Made by a program: the position numbers and the translations under genes. The notes beneath the pieces were generated by a model. That model was not told the DNA's origin. It ran no database searches and saw only the letters and a list, made by a program, of their open reading frames with translations. A stretch of 25,100 nt of DNA from Chara braunii (lineage: Eukaryota > Streptophyta > Charophyceae > Charales > Characeae), in assembly GCA_003427395.1 (NCBI GenBank), contig BFEA01000173.1, positions 399,743 through 424,842 of the forward strand. Direction: 5' to 3'. Of this stretch, positions 1 to 8,445 are shown one piece after another. Numbering within the stretch: position 1 is the stretch's first letter; each line of letters begins with the position of its first letter.

Positions 1-80
<80 letters not shown>
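1..80. repeat. (AG)n microsatellite
   Basis: Uninterrupted AG dinucleotide repeat of 80 bp that begins at the window edge and probably extends further left. No coding role is apparent. Confidence 0.98.
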
Positions 81-84
<4 letters not shown>

Positions 85-574
85 GGTGTCGAGGATAGGG
101 CATAGGGAGGAGGGCCGGCAGGAGGCTTCACGCGTCGGATTCAGCCTACCTGCCGGCACAGTGTACCCACCCACACGCAAAGAGGTCACTCAAGCCAGGT
201 CACACAACCTCGACCACATACACCCAGGAGTGTCACCCTGGACCGGAGCTACCAGGGTGCTGCGCCAGGGTGCACCCCCCTCGAACTCAGGGTCCTGCAT
301 CCCCTAGGCACACAGCCGGGAGGCTGAAGTGGACCACTGTCGTGAGTGCTGTGGGAATGAGAGTCACTACTGCTAGGAAGGGGGTGAACCCCTCCTCCTC
401 CTGTACTCATCCCCACTGAGCCCGTCTCTCCCGAGGCCGTCTCCCCCCATGGCCTCCAGCAAGCCCAAGGGGAGGCGCGCGCAGCTGTTTCGGGGACCCA
501 GGAAATGTGCACCTCGGGGCCAACACCTGATGGGCACTTGATGGGTGAATCCCCAGTTCAGGCTGGTACTTGGA
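81..574. other. No recognisable gene
   Basis: GC-rich sequence with several short overlapping open frames on both strands, none with recognisable motifs. It separates the AG tract from the tandem SINE pair. I see no RNA gene, promoter or mobile-element end in it. Confidence 0.5.
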
Positions 575-813
575 ATTACCCCTGTGTACATCTGTACCCT
601 TGGGCGCATGCACTCAATGTGGGAATGGCTTGTGCATTGGTCAACGCCCGGCGCAATATGCACGAGGCTGCGGAGTTTTGAACCCGCAACTTCAGACCAC
701 AATGTGCATTTGCAACTGGTGCTCCACCCACTGAGCTATCAAGCCATTCGCAGGTATGGAAGTTACATGTCAGCGTAATGCTCATAACGTTCCTTTGGAT
801 CTAGCATCTGTGG
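575..813 (-). mobile_element. tRNA-derived SINE, tandem copy 1
   Basis: About 239 bp, the first unit of a head-to-tail pair. Read on the minus strand, it starts near 749 with a tRNA-like head. An A-box match (TAGCTCAGTGG) lies at about 729-739, and a B-box match (GGTTCAAAACT) at about 674-684. These are the internal RNA polymerase III promoter elements of tRNA genes and tRNA-derived SINEs. The acceptor and anticodon stems do not form a good cloverleaf, so this is a SINE head and not a working tRNA. The body beyond the B box carries the direct phrase GGCTTGTGCATTGGTCAA on the plus strand, also found in copy 2. No poly(A) tail or clear target-site duplication was seen. Confidence 0.65.
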
Positions 814-1060
814 ATTACCCCTGTGTACATCCATACCCCTGGGCGCGCCCACTCATCGTGCGAATGGCTTGTGCATTGGTCAATGCCCGTGGGCGCCATA
901 TGCACGGGACTGCAGAGCAGAGTTTTGAACCTGCAACCTCAGACCACAATGTGCATTTGCAACCGGTGCTCCGCCAACTGAGCTGTTGAGCCATTCGCAG
1001 GTATGGAAGTTGTAGATGAACGTAATGACCTTAACTTTCCTTTGGAACTCACATCTGTGG
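814..1060 (-). mobile_element. tRNA-derived SINE, tandem copy 2
   Basis: About 247 bp, directly abutting copy 1 in the same orientation and matching it over nearly its whole length by eye. On the minus strand, an A-box match (CAGCTCAGTTGG) and a B-box match (GGTTCAAAACT) are again correctly ordered. It differs from copy 1 by scattered substitutions and small indels around the CCCGTGGGCG segment. The shared end phrase CATCTGTGG occurs at 805-813 and 1052-1060, which fixes the unit boundary. The second T-arm is weaker than in a real tRNA, which supports a SINE call. Confidence 0.65.
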
Positions 1061-1296
1061 ATGTTCCTTCTATAAATGCTTAAGTTTTGTTTTTTTTTAC
1101 CCAAAGTTTATATTAGATAGTATTCATTGAGATCATCAAGTAAATTTATTTATCGATTTGTATTTACTGACATTAAGCTAAAGTGCAAAGTTTCTTTCGT
1201 TGGAGTTTCACCAACTCATCAGGAGGTTGAGCCCCAACAGTCTGAATCCAGGATGTATTTTTGGCTGATGGATAAGGGCTCATCACATCACCCAGA
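1061..1296. other. AT-rich spacer, no gene seen
   Basis: AT-rich sequence between the SINE pair and the foldback. It includes a short T run near 1089-1098 and a small GTTGG/CCAAC stem near 1199-1215. No open frame with recognisable content. Confidence 0.4.
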
Positions 1297-1409
1297 GCTA
1301 CCGTCTTCACCCGAATAGAACGCCCGGTCATTATAGCTGCATTTGTGGAAACTTCCACTCCACATACAGTGATAATTACCGGGAGTTCTATTCGGGTGAA
1401 TACGGTAGC
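1297..1409. repeat. 113-bp foldback (near-perfect inverted repeat)
   Basis: The arms at 1297-1334 and 1372-1409 are reverse complements at 35 of 38 positions. The 37-bp centre can itself fold (TGGAA/TTCCA). Transcription of either strand would give a long hairpin. The layout fits a small foldback or MITE-like element, or a small-RNA hairpin precursor. No target-site duplication was found at the outer edges. Confidence 0.8.
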
Positions 1410-1690
1410 GATACCCCTGAGAAAAGCAGTAGACTTCACTCACACCAACCCTGCAATCCTGGCAGACTGTCGGTCCAAACCCCTCACAAGAAAGGCAGCA
1501 AGTCTGAGAAACTAGTCTGTCACAACCATAAAACCCCACTTCAGACACCAAACCCTTGAGCTGATGCTCAAACTTTTCAACAATGGTTTTGTTCATGATC
1601 TTTGATTCCCCATGCGGAATTGTCAGCGGTGACCCCTCTATCTGAACTGGGCCCACAGGGCTACTGCAAGCTGTGGGGCACGAGGTTAGC

Positions 1691-2416
1691 CCATCACAGC
1701 CCTTTTTTCTTCTTTTACCCTGTCTTGCTTTCCCTTCTCTTACAGCTATTGCTTCTATTTTCAACATCATCTTAATTTTGAGGGCTGACTTTGATCTTGA
1801 GGCAGGATGAATTGGACAATGATCTTGCCCCTGGTTCCTAGCAGACACATCTGCAACCTTTCTTTCTTTTTTTTTTTCTTTTTTTTTTTAAAGGTTCTGT
1901 CTGCAACCTCTATGTATAGTGGGAAGAAAAAACACACCACCTATTGCAGGTGGTGCTGGAGGGCGGTGGGAGTCAGGGGGGGTGGAGGGGGGGCAGCTCA
2001 GGGGCCGTAATTGACAGCTGTGCCTAGGCTGGACTGACTAATTTGCTAGGCTGAGTGGAAAGAAAATCCACCCAACACAGGCAAAAATCAGAACACAGAG
2101 TAGTTTTGCAAAAGGAGTTGGAAAAACGAGATTCCAAGCGACCTTTGGGTGGGAGAGAAGTTTTCAGCCAAGAAAAGTGAAACATGGGAGCCACAGAACT
2201 TCCACCTGCCAGCTGTCCAGCCAGGGCGTTTCCCCCCAGCCTGCTCATTCCTTCTGCAGTACAGGGGTGTGGCTCCACTAGCCACCTGGATGACATGATA
2301 GCGTCCTCTGCGACATAGCAGACAAGGGGGGGGGAGGGGAGGGAACACACGGACAGGACTTCACACAGAACGAAGAAGGAGAAGGACAGGTTATTGGCTC
2401 AATGCGTATTGTGGAC
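1691..2416 (+). repeat. Direct duplication, copy A
   Basis: This segment is repeated in the same orientation at 3662-4439. Both copies begin at CCATCACAGCCC and share long near-identical stretches, including a polypyrimidine tract ending in TTACAG, an internal T-rich run, a G-rich run and the block ending at TATTGTGGAC. Compared with copy B, copy A lacks the short CTAAGATG...CTCAAG segment near 1946 and differs in the G-rich region near 2327-2341. A ~90-codon minus-strand frame is open in both copies. Most of the differences between the copies change residues, so I do not call it a gene. It is probably a dispersed repeat or a local segmental duplication. Confidence 0.85.
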
Positions 2417-3340
2417 ATGCTCAGTTGAGCAATGTATATGGAACCAAGGATCCACAAAGTGATGAAAAGGACTTGAATGGACAACGCAAATGTCAGCAAA
2501 GCATCAACAAGCAATTTACATCCAGATACAAACAAAAATAACACAATGTCGCGCAGCGGAAGACTCAAAGATATGACCTGACCTATCTGACACTGGCGCG
2601 ACATCCCATCATACACCACACATGTGAGAGAGGGAGGAGGGACTGCATACACAGAAGAAAGGTCCCTCCTTGCACACGCACATGGGTGAGATACCACGGA
2701 TGAGAGATGGGGGGAGGGGTGAGACGAAGATGGAGGCGAGGGAGAAGACCAAGATCGCGATAGCGAAGTCCAAAAATAGTCCCCTGCCGAGTGTCCAATC
2801 AATGTCTGCCACAAAAATGTCGGATCAGATCCTGAGTCACTTTCGGATCAATGCGTCCTACAGTTAACCCGTATTTTATATTATACTATACGTGGGGAAG
2901 CGCGCGAACGTACGCGGTTTGTTATACTTGGGCACAATGCCCGATGTAACCTCTGCCAGTAACCTCTCTCTCTCTCTCTGAAAGAAGAAGAAGAAGAAGA
3001 AGAAGATGCCGTCCTCCTCTCGGTCTCACCTGCAGGTAATTGCCGCCATGGACTGACCGTCGTCGTCGTCGTCATGTGCAGGTCGCCGACGTGGAGCCCC
3101 AGCTATGACGCCAGGTATGTGTCGCCGGTGCAGGTATGGCCTCCGCCCCTCTGCCTACCTATTCCTCTACCTCTACTCCAGCGTAGCGCTGTAGCACTGT
3201 AGCGCTGTAGCGCTGGTCCAGCAGCGTGTCACCCAAGAAGTGAGCTACTCAAACTATGTGGGAGCCCTGGCCTGGCCCAGCTATGTATAGCGCTGGGCCT
3301 CCCGGTGCACCCTCGCTTCGGCCTGCAAACGGGGCACACG
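2417..3340. other. Spacer between duplicates, microsatellites, no gene
   Basis: No recognisable gene. It contains a (CT)n run at about 2963-2980, an (AAG)n run at about 2983-3006, a (CGT)5 run near 3058-3073 and four copies of an 8-bp unit (TAGCGCTG, one with a substitution) at 3184-3215. Several short reading frames exist in both directions but are low-complexity. Confidence 0.6.
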
Positions 3341-3388
3341 GTCTGGGTCCCTACCGGGCATCCAGACCGTCCTGCTGATGCAGCAGGG
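3341..3388. repeat. Two adjacent hairpins
   Basis: GGTCTGG pairs with CCAGACC across a 15-nt loop, followed at once by CCTGCTG/CAGCAGG with a 3-nt loop. Both stems are perfect 7-bp matches. They could form a cruciform or an RNA hairpin pair, but no function is known. Confidence 0.6.
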
Positions 3389-3502
3389 CGCGAACCCGAA
3401 CCTGGCCTCGAAAGGCGGTGCCACCTGCTGTACCCATCCCAAGGTGCGGCCTTGGGGACTGCAAGTCCGAAACGACGTCTGAACAGACAAAAATAGGACA
3501 GC

Positions 3503-3610
3503 AAACAAATAAATAAATAAATAAACGCTGCCTGGAATCGAAACCTGCGGCCCAAGGGCCGCTGTGGCCCTCCAGGGCGCGCGTCTGAAGGGCATGTGGC
3601 CTGGGGGCCC
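3503..3610 (-). mobile_element. tRNA-Leu/Ser-like SINE remnant (minus strand)
   Basis: Read on the minus strand, there is an A-box-like segment (GGCCACATGCC, ~3594-3604) and then a region resembling the D arm of class II tRNAs. Next come a perfect 7-bp hairpin like a long variable arm (GCGGCCC/GGGCCGC, 3549-3564) and a B-box match (GGTTTCGATTCC, ~3534-3545). An (AAAT)n tract follows at about 3504-3524 (plus-strand reading), as a SINE tail might. No matching acceptor stem was found, so a working tRNA is unlikely. Confidence 0.4.
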
Positions 3611-3661
3611 CTCAGCAACCGAAATGGGGCCCGTGTGCAGGCTCCGCATGCCAGTGTAACA

Positions 3662-4439
3662 CCATCACAGCCCCTTTATCTTCTTTTGCCCTGCCTTGCT
3701 CTCCCTTCTCTTACAGCTATTGCTACTATTTTCAACATCATCTAAATTCAGGGCTGACTTTGATCTTGAGGCAGGATGGATTGGACGATGATCTTGCCCC
3801 TGGTTCCTAGCAGACACATCTGCAACCTTTTTTTTTTTCCTTCTTTTCCTTTTTTTTTGGACCTGTCTGCAACCTCTATGTATAGTGGGAAGAAAAAACA
3901 CACCACCTATTGCAGCTAAGATGACAGGCCTTGAAAAAAAAAAAAAAAAAAGATGACAGGCCTTGACTACTCAAGGTGGTGCTGGAGGGCGGTGGGAGTC
4001 AGGGGGGGTGGAGGGGGGGCAGCTCAGGAGCCGTAATTGACAGCTGTGCCTAGGCTGGACTGACTAATTTGCTAGGCTGAGTGGAAAGAAAATCCACCCA
4101 ACACAGGCAAAAATCAGAACACAGAGCAGTTTTGCAAAAGGAGTTGGAAAAACGAGATTCCAAGGGATCCTTGGGTGGGAGAGAAGTTTTCAGCCAAGAA
4201 AAGCGAAACTTGGGAGCCACAGAACATCCACCTGCCAGCTGTCCAGCCAGGGCGTTTCCCCCCAGCCCGCTCATTCCTTCTGCAGTACAGGGGTGTGGCT
4301 CCACCAGCCACCTGGATGACATGATAGAGTCCTCTGCGACATACCAGACAGGGAAAACAATAAAGGAAAATCAGACTGGACTTCACACAAAACGAAGAAG
4401 GAGAAGGACAGGTTATTGGCTCAACGAGTATTGTGGACC
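3662..4439 (+). repeat. Direct duplication, copy B
   Basis: Second copy of the segment at 1691-2416, in the same orientation and about 2 kb downstream. It keeps the polypyrimidine/TTACAG tract and the block around 4020-4330 almost unchanged. It additionally holds the sequence at about 3916-3977, including a poly(A) insertion, that copy A lacks. The reading frames around the T-rich run differ from copy A, which argues against coding. Confidence 0.85.
3919..3966 (+). mobile_element. Poly(A)-only insertion flanked by 16-bp direct repeats
   Basis: The 16-bp sequence AGATGACAGGCCTTGA occurs at 3919-3934 and 3951-3966 with an uninterrupted run of A between them. This is the footprint expected when a LINE or SINE reverse transcript ends almost at once, leaving only tail plus target-site duplication. 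Copy A of the surrounding duplication lacks it. Confidence 0.65.
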
Positions 4440-4609
4440 AGCCAGAAGACAGCAAGCAGCTGTACATGAGCCTTTTGTTTAGCGGGGGAGGAGGGGGGCA
4501 GGGGGGGCGAAGGGCAGCAGCCTTGACGTATCTGTTCATCTGCTCCCGTCAGGATTTGTAACTGGCCTCTACAACAAAAAAGAAAAAAACTGATATTCAT
4601 TTGACTCTG

Positions 4610-4675
4610 ACAGGATTTGAACTCCTGCCTGCTTCTTGACAGCCCATGGATGTACCATTCAGCCTTGCCTGTATA
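4610..4675 (-). mobile_element. tRNA-like unit (minus strand)
   Basis: On the minus strand there is an A-box-like AGGCTGAATGG, then a CTGTCAA heptamer that resembles a tRNA-Asp anticodon loop. A perfect T-arm follows (CAGGA, loop GTTCAAA, TCCTG). The putative acceptor ends do not pair. This fits a degenerate tRNA copy or the head of a tRNA-derived SINE rather than a functional tRNA. Confidence 0.4.
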
Positions 4676-4933
4676 AGATAAAGTTGCCTCTTATACAGTT
4701 GGTCAGCCTGTGACTCCATTGAAAGATGACCACATTGGTTGGCCCTTCCGCCCTCTTCTGTCAAACATGGAACTTCACGCCCTTGAGAAATTTGTCATAT
4801 GACTGAAGAGCATTACAGATAGAGGGTCGTTGATAGAGAGGGCGACCACCGCAGGTTGCGGTGGGGCACCGAGCCACTTAGAGGAACTTTTTTTTTTCTT
4901 TTTTTGAGTAGAGGAATTTTTCTACCCGAAATC
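4676..4933. other. No recognisable gene
   Basis: Mixed-composition sequence with two T-rich runs near 4888-4903 and no motif, RNA or credible reading frame. It adjoins the candidate DNA transposon. Confidence 0.4.
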
Positions 4934-6570
4934 CACAAGGAAGTGCTCGTTCCACCTGTCCTCGGGGACGGTTCGCGAAAAAAAAGTGAAAACAGCACAA
5001 GGAAATTTCCTTGTGGCGTCCTTGTGGCTACAGCCAATTTTTCCTAATCCCCAAGGGACCTCCAGAGGTCCCTCGGAGCACAAGGAAGCGCGAAATTCGG
5101 AGCGGCGAAGGCATGCCTCGACGCACAGTTTCGGTTTGAGGGTGGTCCAGACGTGGTCCACCGAACGAGAGCACGGACATCCCTGCCCTTCACCGTCTGG
5201 GCGGCACCCCAACAGCTCCAAACAGTCACCATCCGCGTGAGGCCTCCGTCCATCGAATCGGGCGTCGCCGGCCGGTGTCATGCGGTCTGCTGCGCTGGGC
5301 GATCGCCGACAACGGTCGGAAATTTGAATGCTTGACCGCGCCGGCGCTGCGTTCGACGACAACAGTTTGATTTTGGAAGATCGTCGTTTTCATCGGTTGT
5401 CATCACGCCTTGCACGTCGGAGCACAGATCTTCTGTCGTTTTTTTTTCTGTCGACGGAGTTCTTCGCTGGACGGTCGACCACTGACGTGGAGATGCTGCC
5501 CTTTCCACGGCCCTTACATGGCCGACCTGCTGTACAGGCTGTCTCCGCTACTCCTCGTCGTCGTGCTGCTTCTCATCGTTGTCTTCTTCCACGTGTGTTT
5601 TGTCGGCCTGCTCCCTGTCACGGCTCGCAATAGGAGATCTTCCAAGAACGGCGACAGGATGGATCGACGATTGGCCAACGGCAGGCCGGCAGCTCCCTGT
5701 CCTGCGCTTCATCTACCACCTCGGCATCGCTCGAGGAATCACTCTGCAACCCAACGCATAGCACAGTTGAACAACAGCCTTTGAGGTCGCCACATAGTCG
5801 GGGCCATCGTTTGGAGCTTGCATCAACGTCCTCCATCTACGCGCACGCAACTGCTCCTTCAGTCGTCTCAGTGTCCTCTCCTGCTGACATCGAAGAACAA
5901 CGGTAGACACGGCCGCCGCCACGGCCTGCAGCTCAAGGGGCGTCAACACCGCACGTCCACCCTTTCCGCCGCCCTCCATAGCCGCAACCTGGACACGGAC
6001 CCGTCACTCCGCTGTTGTGTGTGTCGTCCTTCCACACACAACGAAGAAGCCGAAGACGTCCGTTGAAAGATGGCCCCTTTTCTCTGGATGCAGTCCCGCA
6101 GACGGAAATGTGTTTCAAGGCGTAGTCGACATGTGCGAAGGTCGACGACGATGGATGCACCCGATGATGCCTGCACACTTGCAACGACCGGGGGACGGAA
6201 GTGACGCCGCCGCTGAGCCCGTTTCAGCAGTACGCCGTCTTCGCGCCGCTAGCCGCACGTCGTCGTCGTCGTCACAACCATCAATCGAAATCCGAATTTC
6301 AAACGTCGACGCCCCCCCGGGTTAATTCTTTTTCCTGTCGCCCGCCTCCCGTTTCCCGCCACACGTCGCTGGACCACACCGCCTCCACACGGACAAAAGA
6401 CGGTGGACCAAGGACCACCGACCCCGCGACCACTAATTTCCGTATGAAAACAGTCGCGGGCACGCCACAAGGAAACATCCTCGAGGGAGGTCCCCAACGA
6501 TGAGAGGAACGACGCCGCAAATTTCCCTTAAGAGCTAGAAGGAAATTCCTTGTAACTCAAGGAACTCGTA
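4934..6570. mobile_element. Candidate non-autonomous DNA transposon (uncertain)
   Basis: A GC-rich block with many CGTCGT runs. Its left edge (4934-5087) and right edge (6466-6562) share the motif CACAAGGAA in both orientations: plus at 4934, 4996, 5079 and 6466; minus at 5007; shorter forms at 5019 and 6544. The left edge also has a perfect 20-bp palindrome (4996-5015) and a 26-bp near-palindrome around GGGACCTC/GAGGTCCC (5051-5076). Clusters of short subterminal repeats are typical of hAT- and CACTA-type transposons. I could not find clear terminal inverted repeats, a target-site duplication or transposase motifs. The interior open frames on both strands are unassigned and probably spurious. 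The limits are approximate. Confidence 0.3.
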
Positions 6571-7363
6571 AGGAGTGTCTAACGAGGCCCTAAGTCCCAC
6601 TACAGGCATTTTAATCGATATGCGACAACTTTTTTTCCAATAGAAAAATACCAAAAAGCATTTTCGTCCCCGTTTTCAGATATTAACGTGCTCCAAAAAA
6701 TCGAGGAACAAGAAAATGTTATGTGACGGCCAGTTCATGGAAGACGTTGTGCACCCACTGTTCACGGATGCTTATTGCAGCGTGCCTCTAGCTGCCCTGG
6801 CTCTATCTGGCTATTTTTCCTATTCGGCCTGTGGGACCAGGCCATGGCCTGATCCCACAGGCCGTGTGCTCATTCAGTACAGCCCAGTCCTGCCCGGTAC
6901 CACTGTTGGTACCAGGCCAGTCCAGTCCAATCCAGTCAGTCCGCTGGGGGTGTACCCAGCTGCAGTATGCTTTCAGTCTCATTCTTCATTTGCACTGTTT
7001 GGAGTACATGCGTGTTGAGTCTGCGTTGGAGCAGCACTGTCCCTTCCAGCTCCATCTTCATCTCCCCTATCCTCATCCCTTCGTCTTGATTCTGTCAGAC
7101 CGCCATCCTGGCAGGTCTGTCACACTAATATCAAAGCGGGAACGGTCCTTGCTCCCACCCATCCCATCCCTCAAGTGTGAAAAAACGGTGTAATCTCGAT
7201 AGCGGGATTTTGGGCATTTTTCAGAGCCATAAGACGGGAAACAGCGGGCACACGTTGCGAAAAAGAAAGCACCGTCATGATGTGTGCGCACAACGGCAAG
7301 GCCAAGGCCTTCGCATACACACATCCCGCCCCGCTCCCTGATTATATTATATCAATATTCAAA
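6571..7363. other. No gene seen; strong palindromes
   Basis: No credible gene. Notable content is the 40-bp palindrome at 6825-6864 and a second, shorter one at 6896-6913 (GGTACCA/TGGTACC). CCAGT-type short repeats lie just after these, and AAGGCC/GGCCTT is near 7300. Plus-strand frames here have no recognisable domain. Confidence 0.45.
6825..6864. repeat. 40-bp palindrome
   Basis: The two 19-bp arms are reverse complements with one mismatch around a central AT (GGCC-AT-GGCC). It is long enough for cruciform extrusion. No protein-binding site can be named from the sequence. Confidence 0.85.
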
Positions 7364-7425
7364 AGTGCAGCTGCCAAGATTTGAACCTAAACAGCTGCTA
7401 GCCATGCACGTACTGGCCAAACTGT
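7364..7425 (-). mobile_element. Weak tRNA-like unit (minus strand)
   Basis: On the minus strand, an A-box-like TGGCCAGTACG precedes a B-box-like AGGTTCAAATCTT at about tRNA spacing, and the segment is bracketed by CAGCTG repeats. Stems are poor. It is likely a decayed tRNA-derived SINE, with chance resemblance possible. Confidence 0.28.
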
Positions 7426-8445
7426 ACCCATGTCCTTATAGCGTGACACGTTGGTGTTGAAGAGTGCCATGTTTTGACAGCGAGTGAGGCATGACGAAGG
7501 ACGGAGAATGAAGGAAGCGCTGAAAGGTGGGGCGTAGAAGACACGAACGTAGCACCCTAGGGAACAAACTGAAGGGAAAAAGGCTGGACGACAACAAATG
7601 CATAAGCAAAAAAAAATTGGCAAGGAAAGAGAGGTCCGCTAAAGCTTTGGAAGAGAGAAAAGGGGGGTGGCGAAGGGAGGAGAAAAGCGGAGATAGCAGA
7701 ACAAGCGGAGAGGAAAAGGGGGGGCAGAAAATGATAGCTCACGCAATAGTGAAAGATTGAGAAGGGAGGAAGGGTTCGCAACAAGCAGTAGAGGGAAAGG
7801 AGGAGACAGTCGGCAGAGCGGCACAGATCAGGTAGAAGGGCAACAAGACAGACGACAGAACGACGCGATTTGGTGAACGAACGACAGGAAAGTCAAAAAC
7901 TCGGTGAGATCAAGACCTTGCCTCTTCCTCCCTCTCCACCCTCCTTTCAAAACACCCCTTCCCTAGGAACCCCCGAGCCAAAAATTGGAAGTTGCCAGAA
8001 ACAAAAAACAGAGTAAGTCAGCATAACCTAAGCAACAAATGATCCATAATAGATCGATTCTCGTTGGAATCTAGGTTAGGCCCTGATTGATAGTAATCGA
8101 TTGAAAAAAAAAAAAACAAGGGGGGCTCCCAGTCTTTCCCTACAGCGGGAATCACAACAAATTGAATAAACCAACATAACAAAAACACAAGGCACAACAC
8201 ATCATCAGAGACCCTTGTAAATCCCAACAGCCGGAAATGGAGCTGTCACACAGAAAAGCGAAGGGCGGGGGATCGCTTATCTTCTATCAGGGCGCTATGA
8301 GGCATATCTTGAACCGTCATCTGTCACCTGGCCCGTACAGGCGGCCAGGGGAACGGAAAAAGGCATCCGCCTAGATAATCCTTCCCCTGGAGAAACACTC
8401 ACCCTCGCCTCTGCCCGATCAGGAAACTGTGCACCCCAGGGGTTT
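7426..8445. other. Purine-rich region, no gene; possible LINE leader
   Basis: Strongly purine-rich on the plus strand from about 7500 to 7870. It gives low-complexity Lys/Arg-rich frames that I do not regard as genes. A pyrimidine-rich patch lies near 7920-7960. The stretch just before 8446 may be the 5' leader of the LINE ORF1, but no element boundary or target-site duplication was found. Confidence 0.4.

Noticed and set aside
1288-1848. 186-codon minus-strand frame with clustered cysteines
   Set aside because: It runs across the foldback and into the duplicated segment. The corresponding part of copy B is in a different frame, so the frame is not conserved. The Cys pattern is not a known domain.
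2024-2350. Minus-strand frame of about 90 codons, open in both duplicate copies
   Set aside because: Most differences between the copies change the residue, which is not the pattern of a constrained protein.
5410-5784. Plus-strand frame with a hydrophobic, membrane-like stretch
   Set aside because: The stretch comes from TCGTCGTCGT-type and CT-rich composition. No family resemblance, and overlapping frames are equally open.
5713-5979. Minus-strand Arg-rich frame with slight resemblance to the N-terminus of PIF/Harbinger-type proteins
   Set aside because: Too short, with no catalytic motifs and no continuation in flanking frames.
7527-7760. Lys/Arg-rich frame in purine-rich DNA
   Set aside because: Low-complexity composition explains it fully.
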